From Methylomonas fluvii (lineage in GTDB: Bacteria; Pseudomonadota; Gammaproteobacteria; Methylococcales; Methylomonadaceae): 64,000 nucleotides of DNA. The stretch spans positions 434,001 to 498,000 of the forward strand of contig NZ_JACXST010000003.1 in the NCBI RefSeq assembly GCF_014850975.1. The letters are read 5' to 3'. This document shows positions 1 to 10,176 of the stretch, piece after piece. Under the pieces are notes generated by a model, which did no database searches, was not told the DNA's origin, and was given only the letters and a program-made list of their open reading frames with translations. Numbering within the stretch: the stretch's first letter is position 1; each line of letters starts with the position of its first letter. The position numbers and the translations under genes are program-made.

Positions 1-166
1 TGGTTCATTTTTGTGGGCATGTCTTCATCCTTAAGCTACGAAATTGTAATTATTTTTAGAGAATTATAGCCAGCCTCGGCGAACAAACCGTACAAATTTG
101 ACATCGGTTCTGCGCTCGGCGCAGCCTGAATAATGGTTACGCCGAGCCAAGCCGATAGAGGTTTAG

Positions 167-1918
167 CTAGGTCTTAAAATTTCCAACCATGGAGCGCAAC
201 TGATTCGCCAGGTCAAGTAACTCGTGGCAGGCATCCGCCGTATTTTTTGCACCTATCGAAGTCTCTTCGGATACCCGGCTGATATTGCTGATGTTGCGAT
301 TGATTTCCTCGGCCACTGCGGTTTGTTCCTCGGCAGCGCTGGCTATCTGGTTATTCATATCGTTAATAGTATCGATACGTTCGCTGATAGTGGTTATCGA
401 GCCACCGGCGGATGCGGCTTGCTCTACGCTGGAGTTGGCGCGGCTTCTACCGTTTTCCATCACCGCCACCGCCTGTTTCGCCCGGTCCTGCAAGCGTTCG
501 ATGGTTTTTTGAATTTCCAATGTGGAATTTTGGGTTCTGCTAGCCAATGTCCTGACTTCGTCGGCCACCACCGCGAAGCCTCGACCTTGCTCGCCAGCCC
601 TGGCGGCTTCGATGGCCGCGTTCAATGCCAGCAAATTGGTTTGCTCGGCAATGCCTTGAATGACTCCCAATACCTCACCGATGCTGTTACTGTCGTTTTC
701 CAGCTCGTGAATCACATTGGCGGCGTTTTCCACTTCAGACGCCAAGCTGTTAATGCCATGTACCGCATCTTTCACAATGTTTTTGCCTGACGACGCTTCA
801 CGGTCGGCGATTTCCGCCGCTTCCGATGCTCTGACGGCATTTTTGGCGACTTCTTGCACCGTCGATGTCATTTGTTTCATGGCATTCGCCACTAACGTGG
901 TTTCGTGCAATTGCCGCTCGACACCGGCTTGAGTCGATTGGGTGATATTCGCAAGCTTGTGAGAAGAGCTGGCCAGTTTTTCGCTGGTGGAGCTGATTTG
1001 ATCGATGGTTTTAGCTATTTTGCGCACGAAGGTATTAAAACTCGATGCGATCCAGGCAAACTCAGATTTGCCGCTTGCATCCAGGCGAGCCCGCAGATCG
1101 CCCTCGCCACTGCCTATGTCTTGCAGCTTCAAAGCCAATGCTGTCAAAGGACCGATGATGATTTTGCTCATCGTGAAGTAGCCGGTAAAGCCGATGATGA
1201 TCAACGTTACGCATAAGAAGCCGATAGCGTAAAAGGTATTACTCCTCAGTTCGGCAAGCGTCACGCTGAATGGGGTGACGATTTCGAATGCGCCATGTAA
1301 GTCGCCGGCGTGGCGATTTTCCATCGGATACCCCAGTAAATCTTGGCCTTTCTCGTTATGCCAGAGACTTTGCGATGTTTTAGGGTCGCCATGGCACAAT
1401 TCGCATTGTTTGACTAATTTGACCGGACGTAAATAGCGGACTTCCTGTTTTTCTTCGTCTACGTAGCTAAAGTCTTGGGCGGACGGGTTGCTTCTGAAAA
1501 ACTCCAACGCTTGGCGTTCGATGTCATCCGCTGCGTTTCGAGGATTTCTGGGGTTAAGAGACGGTGCTTTAAAACGAAAGCCGTGCTCTTTGGCTTCTGC
1601 TTCAATCACGTCCCAGGCATTGGCTGTGGGTACGGTGGCGACCACCAGTTCTCTGGCTTTAGAGCTACCTTTTTGTTCGACCAATTGCATGAGTTGCTCA
1701 GGCGTGTAGATGCCGGCTTCCCATTTTTTTACGACATTGTCGCGGATTGATTCGGATAAAGTGAGTAGTTGCCGCGAGGCTTTGATTTCCCGGTCAATCA
1801 GCTTTTGTTTCTCAAAGCTTGAGTAAACAACCAAAATCGCTATGCCTAAAAGCGTTAGCACCGACATGGTGATAGAAACCACCTTTACCCCTACAGAATG
1901 CCAGTTCATCATCAACAT
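167..1918 (-). CDS. Methyl-accepting chemotaxis protein with periplasmic heme-c domain
   Basis: Transmembrane chemoreceptor of about 583 residues. The start at 1918 (MLMMNW) is chosen because an AGGGGAG ribosome binding site lies just upstream; a longer reading to 1993 has no such signal. Membrane segments are seen at about residues 11-32 and 229-249. The sensor between them resembles the DUF3365/Tll0287-like domain and carries a heme c motif CELCH (Cys172, Cys175, His176). A HAMP linker (about 250-300) follows, then a methyl-accepting signalling domain with the conserved hairpin tip around [19 protein letters not shown]. By family it should signal to CheA/CheW; the heme suggests redox or gas (NO/O2) sensing, which is inference. 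No che genes are nearby. It diverges from the phosphatase gene at 2044. Confidence 0.92.
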   Translation of the reverse strand: MLMMNWHSVGVKVVSITMSVLTLLGIAILVVYSSFEKQKLIDREIKASRQLLTLSESIRDNVVKKWEAGIYTPEQLMQLVEQKGSSKARELVVATVPTANAWDVIEAEAKEHGFRFKAPSLNPRNPRNAADDIERQALEFFRSNPSAQDFSYVDEEKQEVRYLRPVKLVKQCELCHGDPKTSQSLWHNEKGQDLLGYPMENRHAGDLHGAFEIVTPFSVTLAELRSNTFYAIGFLCVTLIIIGFTGYFTMSKIIIGPLTALALKLQDIGSGEGDLRARLDASGKSEFAWIASSFNTFVRKIAKTIDQISSTSEKLASSSHKLANITQSTQAGVERQLHETTLVANAMKQMTSTVQEVAKNAVRASEAAEIADREASSGKNIVKDAVHGINSLASEVENAANVIHELENDSNSIGEVLGVIQGIAEQTNLLALNAAIEAARAGEQGRGFAVVADEVRTLASRTQNSTLEIQKTIERLQDRAKQAVAVMENGRSRANSSVEQAASAGGSITTISERIDTINDMNNQIASAAEEQTAVAEEINRNISNISRVSEETSIGAKNTADACHELLDLANQLRSMVGNFKT

Positions 1919-2043
1919 CCGAAACTCCCCTAAAATACGCTTTAAATTTCTTGTATTAACTGTCTTTCCAGTACCGCCCTGAAGACATGCCAACCGAGTA
2001 TAGCTTACAATTTAGCGTCAACTATTCTAAAAACTTAACAACT

Positions 2044-2526
2044 ATGCGGAAAATCAAGGTTTTGTTTGTGTGTATGGGTAACATCTGTAGATCACCTACC
2101 GCGGAAGGCGTTTTCTCTCATTTGGTGTCTACAAGAAACCTGGCGGAACGCTTTGAAATAGATTCTGCGGGTACCCATGCCTACCATATTGGTGACGCGC
2201 CCGATCTGCGCGCGCAAAAAGCTGCTCGCGACCGAGGGGTTGAATTGAAGCATCTGCGGGCGCGCAAAGTTGTATCCGCCGATTTTGAAGCGTTCGATCA
2301 CATATTGGTCATGGATGACGAAAATCACGCCATATTAAAAGAAGCCTGTCCGATTGACTTGAGTCATAAGATTCGGCATTTTCTCGATTATGCACCGCAC
2401 TTGAATCAACGCGAAGTGCCAGACCCTTACTACGGTGGCAGTTATGGTTTCGAGCGGGTGCTGGATATGGTCGAAGAGGCATCGGCGGGATTTTTGCAAG
2501 CATTGCAGAAAACGGGCGAGCTGTGA
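2044..2526 (+). CDS. Low-molecular-weight protein tyrosine phosphatase
   Basis: Cytoplasmic phosphatase of 160 residues. The signature CX5R loop is CMGNICRS (Cys10, Arg16) at the N-terminus, and the acid loop DPYYGG lies near the C-terminus, as in the LMW-PTP family. The start MRKIKVLFVC at 2044 places the P-loop at its usual distance; an upstream ATG at 1987 would add a non-homologous 19 residues. It may act on phosphotyrosine proteins or arsenate-like substrates; no tyrosine kinase or exopolysaccharide gene is adjacent, so the substrate is open. Followed after 22 bases by the dienelactone hydrolase gene, probably co-transcribed. Confidence 0.9.
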   Translation: MRKIKVLFVCMGNICRSPTAEGVFSHLVSTRNLAERFEIDSAGTHAYHIGDAPDLRAQKAARDRGVELKHLRARKVVSADFEAFDHILVMDDENHAILKEACPIDLSHKIRHFLDYAPHLNQREVPDPYYGGSYGFERVLDMVEEASAGFLQALQKTGEL

Positions 2527-2548
2527 TTAACCGGATAGGAAAAAGTTT

Positions 2549-3268
2549 ATGACGATAATGTCGAATACCGTCAGTTATCTGGATCGCGACACGGTGTTGG
2601 AAGGTTTTTTTGCTTATGACGATGCGATTGTTGGGCAGAGACCGGTGGTGCTGATCCATCATGCTTGGGGCGGACGAGACCAGTTTGTTGCTGACAAAGC
2701 CCTCAAGCTGGCGGAATTGGGTTATTTGGCGTTCGCTACCGATATGTACGGCAAAGGCGTCCTGGGCAAGACGCCGGAACAAAACGCCAAATTGATGCAA
2801 CCCTTCATGCAAGATCGGGCGAAATTGCAACAGCGCTTAAAAGCGGCTCTATCCACAGTCAAACTAATGCCTTGGGCCGATAACGCCAGGATTGCGGCGA
2901 TAGGCTTTTGTTTTGGTGGTTTATGCGCGCTGGATTTGGCGCGGACCGGCGCGGATATGCGCGGGGTAGTGTCGTTTCATGGGTTGCTCGGTGCGCCTGA
3001 AAATATCCCAAACCCCCAAATCAAGGCGAAGGTGCTGGTGTTGCATGGCTATGATGACCCTATGGCCTCCGCTGAGCAGGTACTTGCCTTACAAGATGAA
3101 TTAACCAAGGCAGGTGTGGACTGGCAGTTGCATAGTTACGGCCACACGATGCACGCGTTTACCAATCCTGTGGCTAATAATCCTGATTTTGGTACAGTTT
3201 ATCAGCCGGTTGCTGATCGCCGGTCTTGGCAAGCGATGCAAAACTTTTTGAGCGAGATTTTTGCCTGA
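2549..3268 (+). CDS. Dienelactone hydrolase family protein
   Basis: Alpha/beta-hydrolase of 239 residues with a cysteine nucleophile elbow GFCFGG (Cys121), an acid in LHGYDDP and a His in the GHTMHAF segment. This Cys-Asp-His triad is typical of the dienelactone hydrolase family. Members hydrolyse lactones or esters; the physiological substrate here cannot be told, and no chlorocatechol pathway genes are nearby. The start at 2549 follows an AGGAAAA ribosome binding site; MSNTVSY at 2558 is an alternative. It has no signal peptide, so it is cytoplasmic. The gene ends 126 bases before gyrA, and a gyrA promoter overlaps its 3' end. Confidence 0.88.
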   Translation: MTIMSNTVSYLDRDTVLEGFFAYDDAIVGQRPVVLIHHAWGGRDQFVADKALKLAELGYLAFATDMYGKGVLGKTPEQNAKLMQPFMQDRAKLQQRLKAALSTVKLMPWADNARIAAIGFCFGGLCALDLARTGADMRGVVSFHGLLGAPENIPNPQIKAKVLVLHGYDDPMASAEQVLALQDELTKAGVDWQLHSYGHTMHAFTNPVANNPDFGTVYQPVADRRSWQAMQNFLSEIFA

Positions 3269-3294
3269 CGGCAGAGGGTGGCGTTTGCTATAAT
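3265..3294 (+). promoter_or_regulatory. Putative sigma-70 promoter of gyrA
   Basis: A perfect -10 box TATAAT (3289-3294) is preceded by CTGACG (3265-3270) with an 18-base spacer. It lies about 100 bases before gyrA, in the only sizeable gap ahead of the operon. The leader between it and gyrA holds a possible stem (GTTAGCC with GGCTAAC). Assigned by sequence only. Confidence 0.45.
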
Positions 3295-3394
3295 CGACGG
3301 CTTTATAAACCTGTTAGCCATGCTTAAATGGAATTGATGCTTCAGGCTAACCCGTCGATCGATAAGCTTTCGACTGCACTGGAACCACGGACCC

Positions 3395-6004
3395 ATGTCA
3401 GACTTCGCTAAAGAAATTATCCCCGTCAATCTCGAAGACGAGATGAAACAATCCTACCTCGATTACGCCATGAGCGTTATCGTCGGCAGGGCACTTCCCG
3501 ATGTCAGAGACGGCCTCAAGCCGGTGCACCGTCGCGTCCTTTACGCGATGAACGAGCTCGGAAACGATTGGAACAAACCCTATAAAAAATCGGCGCGTAT
3601 CGTCGGTGACGTGATCGGTAAATACCACCCGCATGGCGATACGGCGGTATATGACACCATGGTGCGGATGGCCCAGCCGTTTTCTTTGCGCTATATGTTA
3701 ATCGATGGTCAAGGCAACTTCGGTTCGGTGGACGGTGATTCGCCGGCGGCCATGCGGTATACCGAAGTGCGGATGGCGAAAATCGCTCATGAATTACTCG
3801 CGGATCTGGACAAGGAAACCGTCGATTTTGTCGCCAACTACGACGAATCGGAATCCGAACCCACTGTCATGCCGACTCGGGTGCCCACCCTGTTGGTCAA
3901 CGGTTCGTCAGGTATCGCGGTCGGTATGGCCACCAATATACCGCCGCATAATCTCAGTGAGATTATCAGCGCTTGTTTGGCGCTAATCGAAAACCCCGAC
4001 TTGACTATCCCGGAATTGATGCAAATCGTGCCGGGGCCTGATTTTCCAACGGCCGGTATCATTAACGGCGCCTCCGGCATTTTTGAAGCGTATGCCACGG
4101 GCCGTGGTCGGATTTATCTGCGCGGCCGCAGCCATTTTGAAGACATAGGCGATAGCGGTCGGCAAGCCATCATCACCACCGAGTTACCTTACCAGGTCAA
4201 CAAAGCCCGCTTGCTGGAAAAAATCGCCGAATTGGTCAAAGAGGGCAAGCTGGACGGCATTTCGGGCCTGCGCGATGAGTCTGACAAGGATGGGATGCGC
4301 ATGGTGATCGAGTTGCGTCGTGGCGAAGTGCCGGACGTGGTGCTGAATAATCTGTACAAACAAACCCAGATGCAGACTGTATTTGGGATCAATATGGTTG
4401 CTCTGTACGACGGTCGGCCGCACTTGATGGGGCTGAAAGACATTCTATTGGCGTTTGTCGACCACCGGCGAGAGATCGTCACCCGCAGAACCATTTACAA
4501 CCTGCGTAAGGCGCGGGAGAGGGCGCATATTCTGGAAGGTCTGGCGGTTGCGCTGGCCAATATCGACGAAATGATCGAGCTGATCAAATCTTCTCCGAAC
4601 CCGCAAGAAGCTAAAGTGGGTTTGCTGGCGCAGACCTGGAAAGCCGGTTTGGTTGCCGCGTTGTTGGATAGAGCCGATGCCGACCGTTCGCGTCCGGATG
4701 ATTTATCTGTTGAGTTTGGTTTGGCAGATGGCGCTTACCGCTTGTCGGAAGCCCAAGCGCAAGCGATTCTGGATTTGCGTCTGCATCGTTTGACCGGTTT
4801 GGAACAAGAAAAAATCGTCAACGAATACAAGCAATTGTTGGAGTTGATCGACGAATATCTGCATATTCTCGGTAACGACGTGCGCTTGATGGAAGTGATC
4901 CGCGAAGAGCTGGAAGAAATCAAAACCCAATACGGCGATGCCCGCCGCACCGAAATCGTCCAGGATTACTCCAATCTGTCCGCTGAAGATCTGATCACCG
5001 AAGAAGATATGGTGGTGACGATGTCGCATGAGGGTTACGTAAAAACTCAACCGCTCAGCGATTACAAAGCCCAGCGCCGCGGTGGCCGCGGTAAGTCGGC
5101 GACGGCGACCAAGGAAAACGATTTCGTCGAAAAACTGATCATCGCCAATACCCACGATACGATTTTGTGCTTCTCGTCCGCGGGGAAAGTCTACTGGTTG
5201 CGGGTGTTTAATTTACCGGTCGCCAGCCGGGCATCGCGCGGCAAGCCGTTTGTGAATTTATTGCCGCTGGAAGAGGGCGAGAAAATCAACGCAATGTTGC
5301 CGGTCCGTGAGTACAGCGCCGATAAATACATTTTTATGGCTACCTCGTCCGGTACCGTGAAAAAAACCCCGTTGCCTGAATTCGAACGCCAACGCAGCAA
5401 CGGTAAAATTGCGATCGATTTAAACGAAAACGACACTTTAGTGGGCGTGGCGATTACCGACGGTCAGCAAAACGTCCTACTATTCAGCAGCGACGGCAAA
5501 GCGGTGTGCTTCAACGAAACCGATGTGCGCTCGATGGGTAGAACAGCTACCGGGGTGCGCGGTATTCGCTTACAGGAAGGTCAAAAGGTGATTTCGCTGA
5601 TAATCGCCAGCGAAGGCACGGTTTTGAATATCACCGAAAACGGCTACGGCAAGCGTACTAAACTGGAAGAGTTTACCCAGCATAGACGCGGCGGTCAGGG
5701 TTTGATTGCGATTCAAACCTCAGAGCGAAATGGTGCAGTAGTCGGCGCGGTATTGGTCAACGATACCGACGAAATTATGTTGATTACCGATGGCGGTATT
5801 TTAGTGCGGACGCGGGTGAAGGAAATTTCCGTAGTCGGCAGAAATACTCAAGGCGTTACCGTCATTCGTCTGGATAAGGGCGAAAGAGTCGTTGGCGTTG
5901 ATCGTATCGATGGTCTAGGCGATGAAGAAGATGATGCCGAAGGCGATATTGACGAAACCGATGTCCCAGCAGATAGCGCCGAATCTGGCGGAGAAGAGGA
6001 ATAA
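3395..6004 (+). CDS. gyrA: DNA gyrase subunit A
   Basis: Type II topoisomerase subunit (869 residues) that cuts and rejoins DNA and, with GyrB, adds negative supercoils. The catalytic tyrosine is Tyr122 in AAMRYTE. The quinolone-resistance region reads [10 protein letters not shown], giving Thr83 and Asp87; Thr at 83 is also the wild-type state in Pseudomonas, so no resistance mutation is implied. The C-terminal beta-pinwheel contains the GyrA box QRRGGRGK. The tail is acidic (E/D-rich), as usual. It is 2 bases from serC; the serC ribosome binding site lies inside the gyrA tail, so gyrA heads the amino-acid supraoperon, an arrangement also seen in pseudomonads. Confidence 0.98.
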   Translation: MSDFAKEIIPVNLEDEMKQSYLDYAMSVIVGRALPDVRDGLKPVHRRVLYAMNELGNDWNKPYKKSARIVGDVIGKYHPHGDTAVYDTMVRMAQPFSLRYMLIDGQGNFGSVDGDSPAAMRYTEVRMAKIAHELLADLDKETVDFVANYDESESEPTVMPTRVPTLLVNGSSGIAVGMATNIPPHNLSEIISACLALIENPDLTIPELMQIVPGPDFPTAGIINGASGIFEAYATGRGRIYLRGRSHFEDIGDSGRQAIITTELPYQVNKARLLEKIAELVKEGKLDGISGLRDESDKDGMRMVIELRRGEVPDVVLNNLYKQTQMQTVFGINMVALYDGRPHLMGLKDILLAFVDHRREIVTRRTIYNLRKARERAHILEGLAVALANIDEMIELIKSSPNPQEAKVGLLAQTWKAGLVAALLDRADADRSRPDDLSVEFGLADGAYRLSEAQAQAILDLRLHRLTGLEQEKIVNEYKQLLELIDEYLHILGNDVRLMEVIREELEEIKTQYGDARRTEIVQDYSNLSAEDLITEEDMVVTMSHEGYVKTQPLSDYKAQRRGGRGKSATATKENDFVEKLIIANTHDTILCFSSAGKVYWLRVFNLPVASRASRGKPFVNLLPLEEGEKINAMLPVREYSADKYIFMATSSGTVKKTPLPEFERQRSNGKIAIDLNENDTLVGVAITDGQQNVLLFSSDGKAVCFNETDVRSMGRTATGVRGIRLQEGQKVISLIIASEGTVLNITENGYGKRTKLEEFTQHRRGGQGLIAIQTSERNGAVVGAVLVNDTDEIMLITDGGILVRTRVKEISVVGRNTQGVTVIRLDKGERVVGVDRIDGLGDEEDDAEGDIDETDVPADSAESGGEEE

Positions 6005-6006
6005 AT

Positions 6007-7086
6007 ATGGCAAGGATTTATAACTTTAGTGCCGGCCCGTCCATGATGCCGGAATCGGTTTTACTGCAAGCTCAACAAGAGATGCTGGATTGGCAAGGCA
6101 GCGGCATGTCAGTGATGGAAATGAGCCATCGCGGCAAGCATTTCATGGCTATCGCCGAAGCGGTGAAAAACGATTTGATCGAACTGCTCGGCATCCCGGC
6201 CAATTATAAAGTGTTATTCCTGCAAGGCGGCGCCAGCGCACAGTTCGCGATGATTCCGCAAAATATTCTCAATGGTAAAACCAAAGCCGGTTATGTGAAT
6301 ACCGGCGCCTGGTCTACCAGCGCCATCAAAGAAGCCGGCAAATATTGCGAAGTACAGCTTGTTGCCACGTCGGAAGCCGAAAAATTTACCACTATTCCAA
6401 CGTTCGAGACCTGGAATATCGATAAAGATGCCGCTTATCTGCACTACACCTCTAACGAAACTATCCACGGTGTCGAGTTTTCTGAGGTTCCCGATGCCGG
6501 CGATTTGCCATTGGTGTGCGACATGTCTTCGAACATTTTGTCGCGTCCGGTCGATGTCAGTCGCTACGGTATTATTTACGCCGGTACACAGAAAAACATG
6601 GGGCCTTCCGGTGTAACCGTGGTCATTGTCCGCGATGATTTGGTCGGCTTGGCACCAAAAACCGTTCCGGCAGTTTTTGATTATCAACAGCAAGCAAAAG
6701 CCGACTCGATGTTGAATACGCCTGCCACCTATAACTGGTATTTGTTGGGTTTGGTACTGCAATGGTTGAAGCAGCAAGGCGGTATCGCGGCCATTGAACA
6801 ACAAAATATTCGTAAGGCTGGCAAGCTATACCAAGCTATCGATGAATCCAGCCTTTATAGCAATCCGGTGGTGAAAGACTATCGCTCCCGAATGAACGTA
6901 CCTTTCGTGTTGGCGGATGCGGCGCTGGACAAAGAATTTTTGGCCTTGGCCGAGAAAAACGGCCTCAGCACGCTCGCCGGTCACCGTTCGGTCGGCGGTA
7001 TGCGCGCGAGTATTTACAACGCTATGCCGGAAGCCGGGGTCGATGCCTTGATCGATTTCATGGCCGAGTTCGAACGTACTCACTAA
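6007..7086 (+). CDS. serC: Phosphoserine aminotransferase
   Basis: PLP enzyme of 359 residues that makes O-phosphoserine from 3-phosphohydroxypyruvate and also acts in PLP biosynthesis. It begins with the family hallmark YNFSAGPSMMP, and the PLP lysine is in GTQKNMGPSG. Length is normal. It starts two bases after gyrA with GAGGAA as ribosome binding site. Its place before pheA is the conserved gammaproteobacterial order, which links serine and aromatic amino-acid synthesis. Confidence 0.97.
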   Translation: MARIYNFSAGPSMMPESVLLQAQQEMLDWQGSGMSVMEMSHRGKHFMAIAEAVKNDLIELLGIPANYKVLFLQGGASAQFAMIPQNILNGKTKAGYVNTGAWSTSAIKEAGKYCEVQLVATSEAEKFTTIPTFETWNIDKDAAYLHYTSNETIHGVEFSEVPDAGDLPLVCDMSSNILSRPVDVSRYGIIYAGTQKNMGPSGVTVVIVRDDLVGLAPKTVPAVFDYQQQAKADSMLNTPATYNWYLLGLVLQWLKQQGGIAAIEQQNIRKAGKLYQAIDESSLYSNPVVKDYRSRMNVPFVLADAALDKEFLALAEKNGLSTLAGHRSVGGMRASIYNAMPEAGVDALIDFMAEFERTH

Positions 7087-7097
7087 GCAATCAAAAG

Positions 7098-8183
7098 ATG
7101 ACGGCGATTATTCCTTTATCGGAGCTGCGCGAACGTATCGACGCGATTGATCAGCAAATATTACAGTTGATCAATCGACGGGCGGAGTGCGCTATTGAAG
7201 TAGCGAGAACCAAAATGGCCGAAGGCGAAACCGGCAGTTTTTACCGCGCTGATCGCGAAGCTCAAGTATTGCGTAAAATCAAGGAGTTGAACCCCGGCCC
7301 CTTGAGTGACCATGCCTCGGTGCATCTATTCCGCGAATTGATGTCGGCCTGTTTGGCTTTGGAAAAGCCCTTGGAAGTAGCGTTTTTAGGGCCGGTCGGC
7401 ACGTTTACTCAGCAAGCAACCTTCAAACATTTCGGTCACGCCGTAAAGGGTATTCCGGTGGCGACGATACCGGAGATTTTTTTGGCGGTGGAAACCAGTC
7501 ATTGTCAGTTCGGCGTGGTGCCGGTGGAGAACTCCACCGAAGGCGTGATCGCACATACGCTGGACCGTTTCATGACTACCTCATTGCAAATTTGCGGCGA
7601 GGTGGAAATTCGCGTGCATCAAAATCTGCTCGGCAAAATGGATAATTTGGCGGCGATTAACGAAGTCTATTCCCATCAGCAATCGTTGGCGCAGTGTCGG
7701 CAATGGTTGAATACTTATTTGCCTGGCGTGCCATGTACGGCTGTGAGCAGTAATGCCGAAGCGGCCAGACTCGCGTCTTTGGATCATAATAAAGCCGCAA
7801 TAGCCGGCTTGATGGCCGCCGAATTGTATGAGTTGAATATCATCGAGCAACACATTGAAGATGAATCCAACAATACCACACGCTTTATCGTCATTGGCAA
7901 GCAGCAGCCGGCATCCACCGGACTCGATAAAACCTCCATTTTGGTGTCCACCGGCAATCAAGCCGGCGCCTTGCATAAGATTTTGGGGCCGTTTGCCGAA
8001 TACGGCATCAGCATGGCGCATATTGAGTCACGTCCCTCGCGACAAGGCTTGTGGGAATACGTGTTTTTTATCGATATTGATGGTCATCGAGACGATCCTG
8101 ATGTAGCCAAGGCACTGGAAACTCTGCAAAACAACGTCAAAATGTTGAAAATCCTCGGCTCTTATCCAAAAGCCGTCATTTAA
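7098..8183 (+). CDS. pheA: Bifunctional chorismate mutase / prephenate dehydratase (P-protein)
   Basis: Commits chorismate to phenylalanine: an AroQ-type chorismate mutase domain at about residues 1-90 (LRERIDAIDQQILQLINRRA), a prephenate dehydratase domain at about 95-275 (FLGPVGTFTQQA; VPVENSTEGV), and a C-terminal ACT domain with the ESRPSRQ motif that binds phenylalanine for feedback inhibition. At 361 residues it is full length. It lies 11 bases after serC and 11 before hisC in the same operon. Confidence 0.97.
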   Translation: MTAIIPLSELRERIDAIDQQILQLINRRAECAIEVARTKMAEGETGSFYRADREAQVLRKIKELNPGPLSDHASVHLFRELMSACLALEKPLEVAFLGPVGTFTQQATFKHFGHAVKGIPVATIPEIFLAVETSHCQFGVVPVENSTEGVIAHTLDRFMTTSLQICGEVEIRVHQNLLGKMDNLAAINEVYSHQQSLAQCRQWLNTYLPGVPCTAVSSNAEAARLASLDHNKAAIAGLMAAELYELNIIEQHIEDESNNTTRFIVIGKQQPASTGLDKTSILVSTGNQAGALHKILGPFAEYGISMAHIESRPSRQGLWEYVFFIDIDGHRDDPDVAKALETLQNNVKMLKILGSYPKAVI

Positions 8184-8194
8184 ATCTTAGGTCG

Positions 8195-9298
8195 ATGAAC
8201 AAATTTTTAGAACTTGCTATTGCCGGCGTTCAACAGCTGGTGCCGTACGTCCCCGGTAAACCGGTTGATGAATTGCAACGTGAGCTAGGTATCGCAGAGG
8301 TCATCAAGCTGGCTTCCAATGAAAATCCTCTTGGTACCGGTGCCAAAGTGGCTGCCGCGATCCAGGCGACGCTGCCTGAACTGACTCGTTATCCCGATGG
8401 CAGCGGTTTTGCGTTGAAAGCGGCGCTATCAGCCAAATTAAGTGTGTTGCCGGAACAAATTACCTTGGGTAACGGTTCCAGCGAGATTCTGGAATTGGTG
8501 ATGCGGACTTTTGTTACACCGGAATTGGAAGTGGTATTTTCCCAGCACGCGTTCGCGCTGTATCCGATTCTGACACAAGCCGTCGGCGCCAAAGCCAAAG
8601 TCGTGCCGGCCAAAAATTACGGTCATGATTTGCCGGCGATGCACGAACAAATCGGTCCGCAAACACGCTTGGTGTTTATCGCCAATCCCAATAATCCCAC
8701 CGGCACTTTGTTGGATAAAGATGAACTGGAAAGCTTCATCGCCAATTTGCCTGCTCATGTGTTGTGCGTCTTGGATGAGGCATATTATGAATTTGTCGAT
8801 CCTGCCCTCAGAACCGAATCGCTGGATTGGCCGAATCGTTATCCGAATCTGATCATAGCCCGTACGTTCTCCAAGGCATATGGCTTGGCGGGTTTACGCA
8901 TCGGTTACGGGATTTCCTCGCCTGACATCGCCGATTTGCTGAACAGAGTGCGCCAACCATTCAATTGCAGCATGCTGGCATTAGCCGCAGCGGAAGCCGC
9001 GCTGGGGGACATAGATTACCTGAATCAGACCGTGGCTCTTAATAATGCGGGCATGGCGCAATTGACCGACGCATTTAAGGGGCTGGATTTGCCCTGGATT
9101 CCTTCATCCGGCAATTTTGTTTCGGTGGATGTCAAACAGGCGGCCATGCCGATTTACGAGGCCTTGTTGCGCAATGGTGTGATCGTGCGACCGGTAGCCA
9201 ATTATGAAATGCCCAATCACCTGCGTGTCAGCATTGGCACCAAGCGCGAAAACGCCATATTTATAAACGCATTGCGCGAGGTGTTGAGCGGTGTTTAA
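8195..9298 (+). CDS. hisC: Histidinol-phosphate aminotransferase
   Basis: PLP aminotransferase, fold type I, 367 residues. The PLP lysine is in TFSKAYGLAGLRIGY, and the N-terminus has the NENPLG substrate-binding motif. It transaminates imidazole acetol phosphate; in supraoperons of this kind the enzyme (HisHb) is known to act also on aromatic keto acids, which fits its position between pheA and tyrA. Its 3' end overlaps tyrA by 8 bases, implying translational coupling. Confidence 0.95.
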   Translation: MNKFLELAIAGVQQLVPYVPGKPVDELQRELGIAEVIKLASNENPLGTGAKVAAAIQATLPELTRYPDGSGFALKAALSAKLSVLPEQITLGNGSSEILELVMRTFVTPELEVVFSQHAFALYPILTQAVGAKAKVVPAKNYGHDLPAMHEQIGPQTRLVFIANPNNPTGTLLDKDELESFIANLPAHVLCVLDEAYYEFVDPALRTESLDWPNRYPNLIIARTFSKAYGLAGLRIGYGISSPDIADLLNRVRQPFNCSMLALAAAEAALGDIDYLNQTVALNNAGMAQLTDAFKGLDLPWIPSSGNFVSVDVKQAAMPIYEALLRNGVIVRPVANYEMPNHLRVSIGTKRENAIFINALREVLSGV

Positions 9299-10166
9299 CC
9301 GCCTCTGCATCATCGGTATTGGTTTAATCGGCGGTTCGATAGCCAGGGCCGCACGCGCACAGGGCTTATGCCGTGAGGTTGTTGCCTACGGTCGTGAGAA
9401 AAATCTGCCGAATATGCAATTGGCTAAACAACTCGGTGTGGTTGATGAGTTTTACACCGACATCGGTGCCGCATTGCAAAATACCGATTGCGTAATCGTC
9501 GCCACGCCGGTCGGCAGCATGAAGGCTATTTTCGAACAAATTAAACCGCACTGGAATCCGGACGCTATTTATAGCGATGCCGGCAGCACTAAAGGCAGTG
9601 TGGTATCCGCGCTGGAAGCGGTATTCGGCAGCGTGCCGGCGAATTTTGTACCGGCTCATCCGATTGCCGGTGCGGAGCGCAGCGGCGTAGACGCGTCAAC
9701 CGTCGATTTGTTTGTCAATCGCCGCCTGATCCTGACGCCGCTAGAAAGCACCGACCAGCAGGCGCTGGCGAAAGTCCAAGCATTTTGGGAAAAAATCGGC
9801 TCCAGCGTTTCGGTTATGTCAGTGGAACATCATGATACCGTGTTGGCCGCCACCAGCCATTTGCCACATATTCTGGCTTTCGCCTTGGTCGGTTTGTTGG
9901 GGCGCAAAGACGAACAGCGCGAGATATTCAAATATGCCGCCGGCGGTTTCCGGGATTTCAGTCGTATCGCCTCCAGCGATCCGACCATGTGGCAGGACAT
10001 CTGTCTGGCAAACAAGCAGGAAATCGTGCCCTTGATTCGCCAATTTCAAGCGGAATTAAGCAAAATAGAACAATTGCTGGTTGAAGATCAATCCGCGCAA
10101 CTGTTCGAAACCTTTACGTATGCCAGAAATGCCCGGCAGCGTTTTCTCGATCAACAAGAAGACTAA
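9291..10166 (+). CDS. tyrA: Prephenate/arogenate dehydrogenase
   Basis: NAD(P)-dependent oxidative decarboxylase of prephenate to 4-hydroxyphenylpyruvate (or arogenate to tyrosine). The Rossmann motif GIGLIGGS lies near the N-terminus, and the catalytic region includes HPIAGAERSG. It starts at GTG inside hisC (8-base overlap). At 291 residues it is the short, unfused form: in Pseudomonas the cognate protein is fused to AroA, whereas here aroA starts separately 10 bases downstream. Confidence 0.95.
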   Translation: MFNRLCIIGIGLIGGSIARAARAQGLCREVVAYGREKNLPNMQLAKQLGVVDEFYTDIGAALQNTDCVIVATPVGSMKAIFEQIKPHWNPDAIYSDAGSTKGSVVSALEAVFGSVPANFVPAHPIAGAERSGVDASTVDLFVNRRLILTPLESTDQQALAKVQAFWEKIGSSVSVMSVEHHDTVLAATSHLPHILAFALVGLLGRKDEQREIFKYAAGGFRDFSRIASSDPTMWQDICLANKQEIVPLIRQFQAELSKIEQLLVEDQSAQLFETFTYARNARQRFLDQQED

Positions 10167-10176
10167 GAAGATTAAC

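Noticed and set aside
3629-3660. Quinolone-resistance change in GyrA (Thr83)
   Set aside because: Thr at this position is the natural residue in other gammaproteobacteria such as Pseudomonas; it does not imply a mutation.
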